Assembly (NCBI RefSeq): GCF_030209435.1
Contig: NZ_JARVRX010000001.1
Coordinates: 1 to 64,000 of the forward strand
Direction of reading: 5' to 3'
Length of the DNA: 64,000 bases
Source: Mycolicibacterium sp. lyk4-40-TYG-92
Lineage (GTDB): Bacteria; Actinomycetota; Actinomycetes; Mycobacteriales; Mycobacteriaceae
This document shows positions 39,844-51,235 of this stretch, piece after piece (the first letter of the stretch is position 1; each line of letters begins with the position of its first letter). Under the pieces are notes generated by a model. That model was given only the letters and a program-made list of their open reading frames with translations. It was not told where the DNA came from and made no database searches. The translations under genes and the position numbers were made by a program.

Positions 39844-40880
39844 TTGGTGCCAACCCCTTGCAGTTCGAGTGCTTCGGCGAGTTCGTACAGGCTGCCCAGG
39901 TCGACCCCGTCGGGGAGCGCGGGCAGTTCGAGGCGGGGCACTTCGAGGGCGTCGAGCGCCTCGGCGCTCTCGGCGCGCGCCATCATGCGCGTCGCGTGCT
40001 GGATGGTCTCGGTGAGCAGTCCGGCGAAGTCGGTGTCGGACAACGTGATTCCGGCGTCGGCCAGCCCGGCACGCACCGCGTCGGCGTCGACGACGCCCTC
40101 GGCGGCCTTCGCCAGATCGTCCTGCGACAGGTACGCCGGGATGTTGCGGTTGACGATGACACTGCCGATCGGCAGGTCCAGTTCCCGCAGTTCCTCGATG
40201 GCCTCCAGGGTCTCCTGCACGGGCAGCGCCTCCAGCAGGGTGACCAGGTGGATGGCGGTGAGCTCGGAGTGCAGCAGCTTCACGACGCCGTCGGCCTGGG
40301 AGTGCACCGGCCCGCCCTTGGCGAGGTCCGAGACGGCCTTGGTGACGTCGAGGAAGCGGGAGATGCGGCCCGTCGGCGGGGCGTCGACCACGACGGCGTC
40401 GTAGGGACGCTGCCCCTTGAGCTCCTTGGCGGTCTTGCCGTTGCGGACCACGACCTCTTTGATCTTGCCGGTGAGCAGGACGTCACGCAGGCCGGGGGCG
40501 ATCGTGGTGGCGAACTCGACCGCGCCGATGCGCTTCATGGCGCGGCCGGCGATGCCGAGGTTGTAGAACATGTCCAGGTACTCCAGGAACGCGGCCTCGG
40601 TGTCGATGGCCAGCGCGTTGACCTGCCCGCCGCCCTCGGCGGTGGCGATCTTCTGCTCCCCGTACGGCAGTGGTGGCACGTCGAAAAGCTGGGCGATGCC
40701 CTGACGCCCCTCGACCTCGACCAGCAGGACGCTGCGGCCGCCGGCGGCCAGCGCCAGCGCCAGCGCGGCAGCGACGGTGGTTTTGCCGGTACCGCCCTTG
40801 CCGGTGACGAAATGGAGGCGCGCCTGGTCCAGGCGCGCGGGCCAACCGATGTGGGTTTGGCCCGTCGATGCGGAGGTCAC
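39840..40880 (-). CDS. ArsA/Get3-like ATPase, first subunit
   Basis: The 346-aa partner has [19 protein letters not shown] at residues 24-42 and [14 protein letters not shown] as switch II. Like the second gene it lacks arsenite-binding cysteines in the usual places. Separate genes replacing the two halves of an ArsA suggest a heterodimer. It is divergent from the DUF4177 gene. Confidence 0.9.
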   Translation of the reverse strand: MTSASTGQTHIGWPARLDQARLHFVTGKGGTGKTTVAAALALALAAGGRSVLLVEVEGRQGIAQLFDVPPLPYGEQKIATAEGGGQVNALAIDTEAAFLEYLDMFYNLGIAGRAMKRIGAVEFATTIAPGLRDVLLTGKIKEVVVRNGKTAKELKGQRPYDAVVVDAPPTGRISRFLDVTKAVSDLAKGGPVHSQADGVVKLLHSELTAIHLVTLLEALPVQETLEAIEELRELDLPIGSVIVNRNIPAYLSQDDLAKAAEGVVDADAVRAGLADAGITLSDTDFAGLLTETIQHATRMMARAESAEALDALEVPRLELPALPDGVDLGSLYELAEALELQGVGTK

Positions 40881-40928
40881 CCCAGCATGTTAACCATGCG
40901 GTACCCCTCGGCCGATAAGCTCGGCGGC

Positions 40929-41090
40929 ATGAGCGAACCGACCCGGTGGGAGTACGCCACCGTCCCGTTGCTGATCCACGCCACCAAGCAGATCCTGGAC
41001 CAGTGGGGCCAGGACGGGTGGGAGCTGGTGTCGGTATTGGCCAACCCGAGCGGTGAGCAGCACGTCGCGTACCTGAAGCGGCCGAAGTGA
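40929..41090 (+). CDS. Small DUF4177-like protein
   Basis: The 53-aa product reads WEYATVPLLIHATKQILDQW and then GQDGWELVSVLANP, with the WELVSV core of DUF4177. It is the first gene of a three-gene operon with RidA and an MBL-fold hydrolase; its TGA overlaps the GTG of ridA. M. tuberculosis has a matching small gene, Rv3678A, from memory. Function unknown. Confidence 0.8.
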   Translation: MSEPTRWEYATVPLLIHATKQILDQWGQDGWELVSVLANPSGEQHVAYLKRPK

Positions 41091-41542
41091 GCGTCTCCGA
41101 CCGGCTGGCCGAGCTGGGCATCGAGCTGCCGGAAGTCGTTGCGCCCCTTGCCGCTTACGTCCCCGCGGTCCGGACCGGGAACCTCGTCTACACCTCGGGC
41201 CAGCTGCCCATGCAGGGCGGCCAGTTGCCGGCCGAGGGCAAGGTCGGCGGCGAGGTCAGTGTCGAGGACGGCAAGGCGCTGGCCCGGATCTGCGGCCTCA
41301 ACGCGCTGGCTGCCGTGCACGCGCTGGTCGGCATCGACGCGGTGGTGCGGGTCGTCAAGGTCGTCGGTTTCGTCGCCTCGGCGCCGGGCTTCAACGGTCA
41401 GCCCGCGGTGATCAACGGCGCGTCCGAACTGTTCGGCGAGGTGTTCGGCCCGGCCGGCGCGCACGCCCGCTCGGCGGTCGGCGTCTCGGAGTTGCCGCTG
41501 AACGCGCCGGTCGAGGTGGAGCTGATAGTCGAAGTCGCATGA
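41087..41542 (+). CDS. RidA-family (YjgF/UK114) enamine deaminase
   Basis: The 151-aa protein is like the RidA group that hydrolyses reactive imines such as 2-aminoacrylate. It has YVPAVRTGNLVYTSGQLP, a central GKVGGEVSVEDGKALARICGLNALAAVHALVG and PAGAHARSAVGVSELPLNAPVEVELIVE; the Arg in HARSAVG is the usual catalytic one. The GTG overlaps the DUF4177 stop and its stop overlaps the next ATG, so the three genes are coupled. Confidence 0.92.
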   Translation: MSVSDRLAELGIELPEVVAPLAAYVPAVRTGNLVYTSGQLPMQGGQLPAEGKVGGEVSVEDGKALARICGLNALAAVHALVGIDAVVRVVKVVGFVASAPGFNGQPAVINGASELFGEVFGPAGAHARSAVGVSELPLNAPVEVELIVEVA

Positions 41543-42312
41543 CCCATCCGGCGTATGGCGTGCTGCGGCCGGTGACCCCATCGGCCTCGGTCCTGCTGTG
41601 CGACAACCCGGGGATCATGACGCTCGACGGCACCAACACGTGGGTGCTGCGCGGGCGCGGTAGTGACGAGATGGTCGTCGTCGACCCGGGACCCGACGAC
41701 GATGCGCACCTCGAGCGCATCGCGGCGCTGGGCAGGATCCCGCTGGTACTGATCAGTCACAAGCACGACGACCACACCGGCGGCATCGACAAGCTGGTCG
41801 GCATGACGGGTGCGGTGGTGCGTTCGGTCGGCAGCGGATTCCTGCGGGGTCTCGGCGGGCCGCTCACCGACGGCGAGGTTATCGACGCCGCGGGCCTGCG
41901 GATCACGGTCATGGCGACGCCGGGGCACACCGCGGATTCGTTGTCGTTCGTCGTCGACGATGCCGTGCTGACCGCCGACACGGTCCTGGGCCGCGGCACC
42001 ACCGTCATCGACACCGAGGACGGCAGCCTGCGTGACTACCTGGAATCACTGCGGCGGCTGCAGGGCCTCGGGCAGCGGACGGTCCTGCCCGGCCATGGCC
42101 CCGATCTGGCCGACCTGTCTGCGGTGACGGCCATGTACCTCGCGCACCGCGAGGAACGGCTGGACCAGGTGCGCGGCGCGTTGCAGGTGCTCGGCGAGGA
42201 GGCGTCGGCGCGGCAGGTGGTCGAGCACGTCTATACCGACGTCGACCAGAAGCTGTGGGACGCCGCCGAGAAATCGGTGCAGGCCCAGTTGGATTACCTG
42301 CGGACTGCGTAG
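41539..42312 (+). CDS. MBL-fold metallo-hydrolase (LACTB2/glyoxalase II-like)
   Basis: The 257-aa protein has the zinc motif ISHKHDDHTGG (HxHxDH) near residue 73, MATPGHTADSL for a further His and VLPGHGPDL near residue 188 for the last. The C-terminal winged helix region (REERLDQVRGAL) is typical of LACTB2-like RNases/hydrolases. ATG at 41539 overlaps ridA. The substrate may be a thioester or RNA. In M. tuberculosis this is Rv3677c, from memory. Confidence 0.9.
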   Translation: MTHPAYGVLRPVTPSASVLLCDNPGIMTLDGTNTWVLRGRGSDEMVVVDPGPDDDAHLERIAALGRIPLVLISHKHDDHTGGIDKLVGMTGAVVRSVGSGFLRGLGGPLTDGEVIDAAGLRITVMATPGHTADSLSFVVDDAVLTADTVLGRGTTVIDTEDGSLRDYLESLRRLQGLGQRTVLPGHGPDLADLSAVTAMYLAHREERLDQVRGALQVLGEEASARQVVEHVYTDVDQKLWDAAEKSVQAQLDYLRTA

Positions 42313-42324
42313 TCCGCCCGAATA

Positions 42325-42362
42325 CAGATGCCCCCGACACGCGCTGCGTGCGGGGGCATCTG
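42325..42362. terminator. Long terminator hairpin before crp
   Basis: CAGATGCCCCCG (42325-42336) pairs perfectly with CGGGGGCATCTG (42351-42362), and the loop itself adds CACGC/GCGTG. It separates the convergent MBL operon and crp. Confidence 0.88.
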
Positions 42363-42370
42363 CGGCAGAA

Positions 42371-43045
42371 CTACCTCGCTCGGCGGGCCAGCCGCTCCGA
42401 GTCGGAGATCAGCACGCTCTTGCCTTCCAGGCGGATCCAGCCGCGGTGCGCGAAGTCGGCGAGCGCCTTGTTCACGGTTTCGCGGGAGGCGCCGACCAGC
42501 TGGGCAATCTCTTCCTGCGTCAGGTCGTGGGTGACGCGCAGGGCGCCGCCTTCCTGCGTGCCGAAGCGCTGCGCCAGCTGCAGCAGCTGCTTGGCCACGC
42601 GACCGGGGACGTCGGTGAAGATGAGGTCGGCCAGGTTGTTGTTGGTGCGGCGCAACCGGCGGGCGAGCACGCGCAGCAGCTGCTCGGCGATCTCCGGGCG
42701 GTCCGCGATCCACGCCCGCAGTGCTTCACGGTCCATCGAGACCGCGCGCACCTCGGTGATGGTGATGGCGCTCGACGTCCGGGGGCCCGGGTCGAAGATC
42801 GACAGCTCGCCGAACATGTCCGACGGACCCATGATCGTCAGCAGGTTCTCGCGGCCGTCCGGTGACCGGCGGCCGATCTTCACCTTGCCGGAAATGATGA
42901 TGTAGAGGCGGTCGCCGGGCTCACCCTCGGCGAACACGGTGTGTCCGCGGGGGAAGTCGACAGGTTGCAGCTGTTTGGTCAGTGCGGATACCGCGGTGGG
43001 CTCGACACCCTGGAAGATTCCGGCCCTCGCCAGGATCTCGTCCAC
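42371..43045 (-). CDS. crp: cAMP receptor protein Crp
   Basis: The 224-aa regulator has a cyclic nucleotide-binding domain (about residues 10-120, including [18 protein letters not shown] where cAMP binds) and a winged helix domain (about 150-220: [24 protein letters not shown], the recognition helix). It has the length of M. tuberculosis Crp (Rv3676), which activates whiB1 and others. The ATG at 43045 has AGGGAG upstream. A CRP-like box lies about 50-64 bp upstream, suggesting autoregulation. Confidence 0.96.
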   Translation of the reverse strand: MDEILARAGIFQGVEPTAVSALTKQLQPVDFPRGHTVFAEGEPGDRLYIIISGKVKIGRRSPDGRENLLTIMGPSDMFGELSIFDPGPRTSSAITITEVRAVSMDREALRAWIADRPEIAEQLLRVLARRLRRTNNNLADLIFTDVPGRVAKQLLQLAQRFGTQEGGALRVTHDLTQEEIAQLVGASRETVNKALADFAHRGWIRLEGKSVLISDSERLARRAR

Positions 43046-43093
43046 GTTGCTCCCTAAGGCTGGTGAGTGATAAAAAACGCGCGCAAGCTAGCC

Positions 43094-43109
43094 AGTGAAC
43101 TGGTTAACA
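43094..43109. promoter_or_regulatory. CRP-like box upstream of crp
   Basis: AGTGA-ACTGGT-TAACA matches the CRP consensus TGTGA-N6-TCACA at eight of ten positions and overlaps a CCAGT-GA-ACTGG palindrome (43092-43103). Autoregulation by Crp is the inference. Confidence 0.5.
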
Positions 43110-43148
43110 AAGTCAGTCTAGTGGTAAGCCGTTTCGCAACCAGCCACG

Positions 43149-43538
43149 CTACACACGATTCGCCTGGCGAGTCTCGCGAAATTGCGGATTGCTCGCATAG
43201 TGGGCATACGGACGGCTGGGTAATTCGGGTTCACCGAAGGCTCCGAGCGGGTTGTCGCGTGTCGGCGACGGGGCCGCCAGCGCGCGGGGTTCCTCGAATC
43301 GGGGCGCCGATCGGTGCGGCAGGGTGCCGGCGGCTGCGGACTGCTCCGACCAGGCGTTTTTGACCTTGTCGACGAACGCTTTGACGTCGGCCGCGGTGTA
43401 TGTCTCCTTGGACGTATCGAGCATGGCTTCGAGGCGGCTCAACCCGAAGGTTGCGAGCATCAGCAACCCGGGAATGCACACTACGAGCAACCACGACACA
43501 CGCAGAAGTAAACACGCCGAATGTCTCAGGGTGATCAC
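43149..43538 (-). CDS. Small membrane protein upstream of crp
   Basis: The 129-aa protein has one strong helix ([24 protein letters not shown], about residues 10-33) followed by a short helical segment and a disordered Pro/Ser-rich tail. It corresponds to Rv3675 in gene order. GTG at 43538 is used; others nearby are possible. It is on the same strand as crp, about 100 bp upstream. Function unknown. Confidence 0.7.
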   Translation of the reverse strand: MITLRHSACLLLRVSWLLVVCIPGLLMLATFGLSRLEAMLDTSKETYTAADVKAFVDKVKNAWSEQSAAAGTLPHRSAPRFEEPRALAAPSPTRDNPLGAFGEPELPSRPYAHYASNPQFRETRQANRV

Positions 43539-43592
43539 GAAACGACGCCGGTCAAAGTATCCTTACCGACTTCTCTCAGTACGCTTACCGGC

Positions 43593-44351
43593 GTGCCTGC
43601 GCGACGATCCACCGCAAAATACGACCGCGAAACCCACCTGGGTCTGGTGCGTCGCGCTCGGAGAATGAATCGTGAACTGGCGCAAGCATTCCCGCACGTC
43701 TATTGCGAGCTGGATTTCACCAATCCGCTGGAACTCGCGGTGGCCACCATCCTGTCGGCGCAGTGCACGGATAAGAGGGTCAACCTCACGACACCGGCAC
43801 TGTTCGCCAAATACCCGACGGCGCTGGACTATGCGCAGGCCAACCGGACCGAACTCGAGGAGCTCATCAGGCCCACCGGCTTCTACCGCAACAAGGCCAC
43901 GTCGATCATCGGGCTGGGCCAGGAACTGGTCACCCGGTTCGACGGCGAGGTGCCGGACACCCTGGATGAGCTCGTCACGCTGCCCGGTGTCGGACGCAAG
44001 ACCGCCAACGTCATCCTCGGCAACGCCTTCGACATCCCGGGCATCACCGTGGACACCCACTTCGGCCGGCTGGTGCGGCGCTGGCGCTGGACCGCCGAAG
44101 AGGACCCGGTCAAGGTGGAACATGCCGTCGGGGAACTGATCCCGCGCAAGGAGTGGACCCTCCTTTCGCACCGCGTGATCTTCCACGGCCGCCGGGTCTG
44201 CCACTCCCGGACGCCGGCGTGCGGCGTCTGTGTACTCGCGAAAGACTGCCCGTCCTACGGCCTCGGGCCGACGGATCTGGCGACTGCCGCGGCGCTGGTC
44301 AAGGGACCCGAAACCGAACACCTGCTGGCCCTGGCCGGGATCACCGAGTGA
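43593..44351 (+). CDS. nth: Endonuclease III (Nth) DNA glycosylase/AP lyase
   Basis: Nth removes oxidised pyrimidines and cuts at the abasic site. The 252-aa protein has the HhH motif [18 protein letters not shown] with the following catalytic Asp ([11 protein letters not shown]), the catalytic Lys in [10 protein letters not shown] and the 4Fe-4S cysteines [20 protein letters not shown] at 43593 is chosen from homology length; a frame from 43521 would add a tail. Its TGA overlaps the GTG of a thioredoxin-like gene, starting a four-gene operon. Confidence 0.95.
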   Translation: MPARRSTAKYDRETHLGLVRRARRMNRELAQAFPHVYCELDFTNPLELAVATILSAQCTDKRVNLTTPALFAKYPTALDYAQANRTELEELIRPTGFYRNKATSIIGLGQELVTRFDGEVPDTLDELVTLPGVGRKTANVILGNAFDIPGITVDTHFGRLVRRWRWTAEEDPVKVEHAVGELIPRKEWTLLSHRVIFHGRRVCHSRTPACGVCVLAKDCPSYGLGPTDLATAAALVKGPETEHLLALAGITE

Positions 44352-45004
44352 GTCGGTCTGCCCGCTGGACCGTGGTGGTGCTGGCCGTGTTCGTCGTTCT
44401 CGGCGTGGCGCTGTGGCGGCAACTCGGTGAGCAGCCGTCGGGGCCGTCGAGCCAGCAGTCCGGCCAGCTGAACGGGGCCCGGGCGCATCGAGACGCCGAC
44501 ACCCCGGCGGCGCTGGCCGGACCCCGTGCCAAGGCGGCCCTGCCGCCCTGTCCGGCGCCCCAGGGCGGGCCCGGACCGGGTGCCCTGCAGGGCATCACGG
44601 TCGACTGCGCCGCCGACGGCACCCTCGTCGACGTCGCCAAGGCCGTCGCCGGCCGGGCCGTGGTGCTGAACCTGTGGGCCTACTGGTGTGGTCCGTGTGC
44701 CGACGAGCTGCCCGCGCTGGCCGAGTACCAGCGCCGCATGGGCGCCCGGGTGACCGTGCTGACGGTGCACCAGGACGAGAACGAGACCGCCGGGCTGTTG
44801 CGGCTGGCCGACCTGGGCGTCAAGCTGCCCATGCTGCAGGACGGCCGGCGGCTGGTTGCGGCCGCGCTGCGCGTGCCCAACGTCATGCCTGCGACGGTGC
44901 TGCTGCGCCCGGACGGTAGCGTTGCGCAGGTCCTGCCCCGGCCGTTCACCAGTGCCGATGAGATCGCCAGTGCAGTGAACCCACAGTTAGGAGTGTCGGG
45001 GTGA
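44348..45004 (+). CDS. Membrane-anchored thioredoxin-like protein
   Basis: The 218-aa protein has an N-terminal helix ([17 protein letters not shown]), a linker and a TlpA/ResA-type thioredoxin domain with [18 protein letters not shown] (CGPC active site). The catalytic side faces out of the cytoplasm, so it may reduce or form disulfides in exported proteins or cytochromes. It is coupled to nth and to the NUDIX gene by GTGA overlaps. It corresponds to Rv3673c. Confidence 0.9.
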   Translation: MSRSARWTVVVLAVFVVLGVALWRQLGEQPSGPSSQQSGQLNGARAHRDADTPAALAGPRAKAALPPCPAPQGGPGPGALQGITVDCAADGTLVDVAKAVAGRAVVLNLWAYWCGPCADELPALAEYQRRMGARVTVLTVHQDENETAGLLRLADLGVKLPMLQDGRRLVAAALRVPNVMPATVLLRPDGSVAQVLPRPFTSADEIASAVNPQLGVSG

Positions 45005-45765
45005 ATGTGCTGGACCCGCAGGCCGCCCCGGCCTGGCTGCGGCCCCTCGTCGACAACGCGGCAGACCTGCCCCAGGCCTACCGGCGCCGGGTGCCGAAGA
45101 GCGTGCTGGCGGCCATCACCGCGGCCGGCGCCACCGCGACATTGACCGGTACCAAACGCGACGCCGCCGTCCTGGTGCTGTTCTCGGGTGCGCCCGACGC
45201 CCCGGCCGGCGCTCTGCCCCCCGACGCCGACCTGCTGGTCACCGTGCGCGCGTCGACGCTGCGGCACCACGCCGGGCAGGCGGCGTTCCCCGGCGGCGCA
45301 TCCGATCCCGGGGACGACGGTCCCATCGGCACCGCGCTGCGCGAGGCGACCGAGGAGACGGGTCTCGACGCCTCGCGGCTGCACGTGCTGACCACGCTGG
45401 ACCGAATGTTCATCCCGCCCTCGGGTTTTCACGTGGTTCCGGTGCTCGCGTACTCGCCTGACCCGGGCCCCGTGCTCGCCGTGGACCCGGGGGAGACGGC
45501 GATCGTCGCCCGGGTTCCGGTGCGCGCCTTCGTCAATCCCGAGAACCGGTTGATGGTGTACCGCAAGGAGAACACCAGCCGGTTCGCCGGCCCGGCATTT
45601 CTGCTCAACCAGATGTTGGTGTGGGGCTTCACCGCTCAGGTGATCTCCGCGATGCTCGACGTCGCAGGCTGGGCCGAGCCGTGGAACACCGACGTCGTCG
45701 AGGAACTGGACGCGGCAATGGCGCTGCTGGGCGAGTCCAGCGGCTACCGTGTGGATCAACCATGA
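45001..45765 (+). CDS. NUDIX hydrolase, CoA pyrophosphatase-like
   Basis: The 254-aa protein has a NUDIX box at GGASDPGDDGPIGTALREAT and EETGL (about residues 99-122). The REATEETGL half is canonical; the first Glu is Asp, common in the CoA-pyrophosphatase branch. LRHHAGQAAFPGG is the signature before it. The likely reaction is splitting of CoA or a similar nucleotide to 4'-phosphopantetheine. It is the third gene of the nth-marP operon. Confidence 0.88.
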   Translation: MNVLDPQAAPAWLRPLVDNAADLPQAYRRRVPKSVLAAITAAGATATLTGTKRDAAVLVLFSGAPDAPAGALPPDADLLVTVRASTLRHHAGQAAFPGGASDPGDDGPIGTALREATEETGLDASRLHVLTTLDRMFIPPSGFHVVPVLAYSPDPGPVLAVDPGETAIVARVPVRAFVNPENRLMVYRKENTSRFAGPAFLLNQMLVWGFTAQVISAMLDVAGWAEPWNTDVVEELDAAMALLGESSGYRVDQP

Positions 45766-46955
45766 CACCTTCACAATGGCTGGATCTGGCCGTTCTGTCC
45801 GTCGCCTTCGTCGCCGCCGTCTCGGGCTGGCGGTCGGGGGCGCTGGGCTCCCTGCTGTCTTTTCTCGGTGTGGTGCTCGGCGCGGTGGCCGGTGTGCTGC
45901 TGGCGCCGCACGTGGTGGCGCACGTCGACGGCGCCCGCAGCAAGCTCTTCATCGCCCTGTTCCTGATCCTCGGCCTGGTCGTGGTCGGCGAGATCGCCGG
46001 TGTCGTGCTCGGCCGCGCCGTCCGTGGCGCCATGCGCAATGAAGTGGTGCGCGGTTTCGACTCGGTCGTCGGCATGGCCCTGCAACTGGTCGCGGTCCTG
46101 GTCGCGGCCTGGCTGCTGGCCACCCCACTGACGTCGTCCGACCAGCCGAACCTCGCTGCCGCGGTGAACGGCTCCCGGGTGTTGTCCGAGGTCAACGATC
46201 TCGCGCCGGCCTGGCTCAAGCGCGTGCCCACGCGGCTGTCGGCGCTGCTGAACACGTCGGGCCTGCCGTCGGTGCTGCAGCCGTTCGGCCGCACCCCGAT
46301 CGTCAGCGTCTCGGCGCCCGATCCCGCGCTCGTCGGCGACCCGGCGGTCGCCGCGGCCAAGGGCAGCGTCGTGAAGATCCGCGGCGTCGCGCAGAGCTGC
46401 CAGAAGGTACTCGAGGGCACCGGCTTCGTGGTGGCCCCGGGCCGGGTGATGTCCAACGCCCACGTGGTGGCCGGGTCCAACAGCGTCACCGTCCAGGTCG
46501 ACGACAAGAGCTACGACGCCAAGGTCGTGTCGTACGACCCCGAGGCCGACATCTCGATTCTCGACGCGCCCGACCTGCCCGCGGCGCCGCTGAAGTTCGA
46601 CATGCAGGAGGCTGCGACCGGGACCGGCGCGGTGGTGATGGGCTACCCCGGTGGCGGTGAGTTCGCCGCGACCCCGGCGCGCATCCGCGAGGTCATCAAG
46701 CTCAACGGTCCGGACATCTACCACTCCACGACCGTCACGCGTGAGGTCTACACCATCAGAGGCAATGTCCGCCAAGGTAATTCGGGCGGGCCGCTGATCG
46801 ACGGCAGCGGCAAGGTACTCGGTGTCGTGTTCGGCGCCGCGGTCGACGACGCCGACACGGGCTTCGTCCTCACCGCCGACGAGGTGGCAAAGCAGATGGC
46901 CAAGGTCGACAACCAGGACGCGGTGCCGACCGGAAAGTGCATCTCAGCCGGGTAG
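45762..46955 (+). CDS. marP: Membrane-bound serine protease MarP
   Basis: MarP protects mycobacteria from acid and oxidative stress by cleaving envelope targets such as RipA. The 397-aa protein has four N-terminal helices (CvpA-like, about 1-130) and a chymotrypsin-like domain outside the membrane with His234 (SNAHVV), Asp263 (EADISIL) and Ser341 (GNSGGP). Length equals M. tuberculosis MarP (Rv3671c). ATG at 45762 overlaps the NUDIX stop. Its last 12 bases overlap the convergent hydrolase gene. Confidence 0.96.
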   Translation: MTPSQWLDLAVLSVAFVAAVSGWRSGALGSLLSFLGVVLGAVAGVLLAPHVVAHVDGARSKLFIALFLILGLVVVGEIAGVVLGRAVRGAMRNEVVRGFDSVVGMALQLVAVLVAAWLLATPLTSSDQPNLAAAVNGSRVLSEVNDLAPAWLKRVPTRLSALLNTSGLPSVLQPFGRTPIVSVSAPDPALVGDPAVAAAKGSVVKIRGVAQSCQKVLEGTGFVVAPGRVMSNAHVVAGSNSVTVQVDDKSYDAKVVSYDPEADISILDAPDLPAAPLKFDMQEAATGTGAVVMGYPGGGEFAATPARIREVIKLNGPDIYHSTTVTREVYTIRGNVRQGNSGGPLIDGSGKVLGVVFGAAVDDADTGFVLTADEVAKQMAKVDNQDAVPTGKCISAG

Positions 46956-47909
46956 CTGGTGCAGGAACGTCGACAGCTCCGAGGTGACGGTCGACGGCTG
47001 CTCCTCGTGCGCGTAGTGGCCTGCGCCGGGGACGGATACGAAGCGGGTCTGCGGGGCGTAACGCTGGGTCCGGCGGACCGGGTCGTCGAGCACGTACGGA
47101 TCGGCGGTGCCGTGCAGATGCAGGACCGGCACCGCGGTGCGCTGTTTCATCGCGCGCATGAAGCGCCGGCCTTCGCCGCGAACCTGACTGCGCGCCGCCC
47201 ACCGCTGGTACTCCAGCGCCGAGTGCGCGGCCGACGGGATCTGGATCGCGGTGCGCAGATGCGCGACGGTCCGCGCGAAATCCTCCGACGCCGGCCAGGC
47301 GGCGCCCGCGCGGCTGCGGACCAGCTGCTCGACGGCAGCGCCACTGCGGCGGGTCAGGACATGCTCGGGCCACCACGGCACCTGGTTGCGCAGCATCGCC
47401 GGCAGCAGGGCCGCGCGCTGGCCCTTGTCGGTCAGCGTCGAAGATCGCAGCGCCACGGGATGCGGTGAACTGACCAGCGCGATACCCCGGACCGCCCGCG
47501 GATGCAGCATCGCCGTCGCCCAGCAGACCAGGCCGCCGTCGGCGTGTCCCACCAGTACCGCCGAGTGATGTCCCAGCGCGCGCACCAGGCCGGCGGTGTC
47601 CCCGGCCAGCGTCCAGCCGTCGTAGCCGGTCGGTGGTTTGTCGCTGCCGCCATAGCCGCGCAGGTCGACCGCGACCACGCGCGCGCCGCGCAGGTCGCGC
47701 AGCTGATGCCGCCACGAGTACCAGAACGAGGCAAAGCCGTGCAGCAGGATCACCAGGGGACGCTCGGCGTTGGAGGAGCCGTCCGCGTTGCGGTCGGCAG
47801 GCTCCGAGCCCTCGGCCTCCACCACGTGGAAGCGGATGCCGTTCGCGTGCACCTGGAGGTGTCGCCACGGACCGTCGATCCGGACGACCGACGGATCAGG
47901 TGGCGGCAC
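46944..47909 (-). CDS. ephE: Alpha/beta hydrolase, epoxide hydrolase-like
   Basis: The 321-aa protein has the alpha/beta hydrolase oxyanion region ILLHGFASFWYSW and the nucleophile elbow VGHADGGLV with Asp instead of Ser, which points to epoxide hydrolases rather than esterases. The catalytic His is in GAGHYAHEEQP. In M. tuberculosis EphE (Rv3670) sits here. GTG at 47909 overlaps the preceding TAG by one base. The epoxide substrate is unknown. Confidence 0.85.
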   Translation of the reverse strand: MPPPDPSVVRIDGPWRHLQVHANGIRFHVVEAEGSEPADRNADGSSNAERPLVILLHGFASFWYSWRHQLRDLRGARVVAVDLRGYGGSDKPPTGYDGWTLAGDTAGLVRALGHHSAVLVGHADGGLVCWATAMLHPRAVRGIALVSSPHPVALRSSTLTDKGQRAALLPAMLRNQVPWWPEHVLTRRSGAAVEQLVRSRAGAAWPASEDFARTVAHLRTAIQIPSAAHSALEYQRWAARSQVRGEGRRFMRAMKQRTAVPVLHLHGTADPYVLDDPVRRTQRYAPQTRFVSVPGAGHYAHEEQPSTVTSELSTFLHQLPG

Positions 47910-48418
47910 TACCAGCCTGAGGTGTCGCTAGAAGCCGTGCGAATGGAGGCTTGGCCCGATGACCTGTCACCGCCCGGCGTCAGCGCCACCTTGGCCTCCT
48001 TGACCGTGGCGATGGTGTCCCGCGGGCCGCGGATCTTGCGGACCTTGAGGAAGCCCAGGAAGGCGAGGGCACCGGTCGTCAGCACCATCAGCGCGAACAC
48101 GATGAGGTACGACGCCCAGCTCGGCAGCCACAGTTCCAGCAGCGAGCCGAGGAAGAAGAAGAAAAAGAACGTCGAGTAGAAGAGCACGACGAGGGCGGCG
48201 ATGAACAGGACGCTGCCGGTCAGGCCCTTCTTCACGTCGGCGGTGATCTCGGCGCGGGCCAGCTCGACCTCGGCACGCACCAGCGTCGACATCTGCGCGG
48301 TGGCTTCCTTGACCAGGTCGCCGATCGACGGATCAGCCTTGGGCGCATGCGGATCCACCAGCGGGATCGAGGTCACCGTGGCTGGAACGGGGCCATTCTT
48401 GCGGTCGCCATTGCTCAC
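47909..48418 (-). CDS. Phage-holin-superfamily / DUF1469-type membrane protein
   Basis: The 169-aa protein has a helical N-terminus, GDLVKEATAQMSTLVRAEVELARAE, typical of the holin_3_6 superfamily, and two helices (SVLFIAALVVLFYSTFFFFFF and YLIVFALMVLTTGALAF). Despite the family name there is no phage nearby; such proteins are common single genes in actinobacteria and may assist envelope remodelling. GTG at 48418 gives the usual N-terminus; the longer frame is rejected. It corresponds to Rv3669. Confidence 0.8.
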   Translation of the reverse strand: MSNGDRKNGPVPATVTSIPLVDPHAPKADPSIGDLVKEATAQMSTLVRAEVELARAEITADVKKGLTGSVLFIAALVVLFYSTFFFFFFLGSLLELWLPSWASYLIVFALMVLTTGALAFLGFLKVRKIRGPRDTIATVKEAKVALTPGGDRSSGQASIRTASSDTSGW

Positions 48419-48508
48419 GAACACGTCCTCCCGGCGTCGGTGTAGTCCTGGCATATGTTGCCACGTGGGGCGCCGCTTAACGATCCGGCCCAGCGATACA
48501 CTGCCCCG

Positions 48509-49201
48509 ATGCGTTCGGCACCCGTGATTGCTGCGATCTCTGGGATCGCCATTGCTCTGCTCGGCACATCGGTCGGGATACCGGCCCACGCCGACGCACC
48601 GGTGCCACTGGGCGGCGGTTCGGGCATCGTCGTCGACGGTGACACCTTCTGCACCCTGACGACGATCGGGCACGACAACCGCGGCAAGCTGGTCGGCTTC
48701 ACCTCGGCGCACTGCGGCGGGCCCGGCCACGAAGTGTCGGCCGAGGGCGCCGAGAACCGCGGCCCGCTGGGCGTCATGGTGGCCGGCAGCCAGCCCCTGG
48801 ACTACGCCGTCATCGAGTTCGACCCGGCCAAGGTGCAGCCCCTGGCTAACGTCAACGGCTTCCAGATCGACGGCATCGGTCCGGACCCGGCGTTCGGTCA
48901 GGTGGCGTGCAAGCTGGGCCGCACCACCGGCTACACCTGCGGTGTCACCTGGGGCCCCGGCCAGGACCCGGGCACGATCGTGGACCAGGTGTGTGGCCAG
49001 CCGGGTGACTCAGGTGCGCCCGTCACCGTCAACAACAAGCTCGTCGGCATGATTCACGGCGCGTTCAGCGACGACCTGCCGACCTGCGTCGTCAAGTACG
49101 TGCCGCTGCACACCCCGGCCGTGACGGTGTCGATCAACGCGGTGATCGCCGATCTCGATGCCAAGAGCCGGCCCGGCGCGGGTTACGTGCCGACCGCCTG
49201 A
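48509..49201 (+). CDS. Secreted chymotrypsin-like serine protease
   Basis: The 230-aa preprotein has a signal peptide (cleavage near AHADAP, residue 31) and a trypsin-fold domain with His in TSAHCGGPG, Asp in PLDYAVIEF and Ser in CGQPGDSGAPV. Four Cys can make two disulfides. It resembles streptogrisin-type S1 proteases. M. tuberculosis Rv3668c is its counterpart in order. ATG at 48509 is used; the earlier in-frame ATG adds a non-signal extension. Confidence 0.9.
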   Translation: MRSAPVIAAISGIAIALLGTSVGIPAHADAPVPLGGGSGIVVDGDTFCTLTTIGHDNRGKLVGFTSAHCGGPGHEVSAEGAENRGPLGVMVAGSQPLDYAVIEFDPAKVQPLANVNGFQIDGIGPDPAFGQVACKLGRTTGYTCGVTWGPGQDPGTIVDQVCGQPGDSGAPVTVNNKLVGMIHGAFSDDLPTCVVKYVPLHTPAVTVSINAVIADLDAKSRPGAGYVPTA

Positions 49202-49211
49202 CCACATACGA

Positions 49212-49242
49212 AAAGGCCCCCGACATGTCGTTGGGGGCCTTT
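49212..49242. terminator. Bidirectional terminator between protease and acs
   Basis: AAAGGCCCCC (49212-49221) pairs with GGGGGCCTTT (49233-49242), with T-tracts on both strands, between two convergent genes. Confidence 0.9.
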
Positions 49243-49254
49243 CGCGTATTGCGC

Positions 49255-51204
<1,950 letters not shown>

Positions 51205-51235
51205 GGCTGTGAGCGTAGTCACTGGCACGTTGCAA

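Noticed and set aside
38695..40880. Arsenic resistance operon
   Set aside because: No arsR, arsB, arsC or Acr3 near; the neighbours and missing Cys pairs favour the Get3-like reading.
47909..48418. Phage holin and therefore prophage
   Set aside because: The family name is misleading; no other phage gene, integrase or att-like repeat is present and gene order is as in other mycobacteria.
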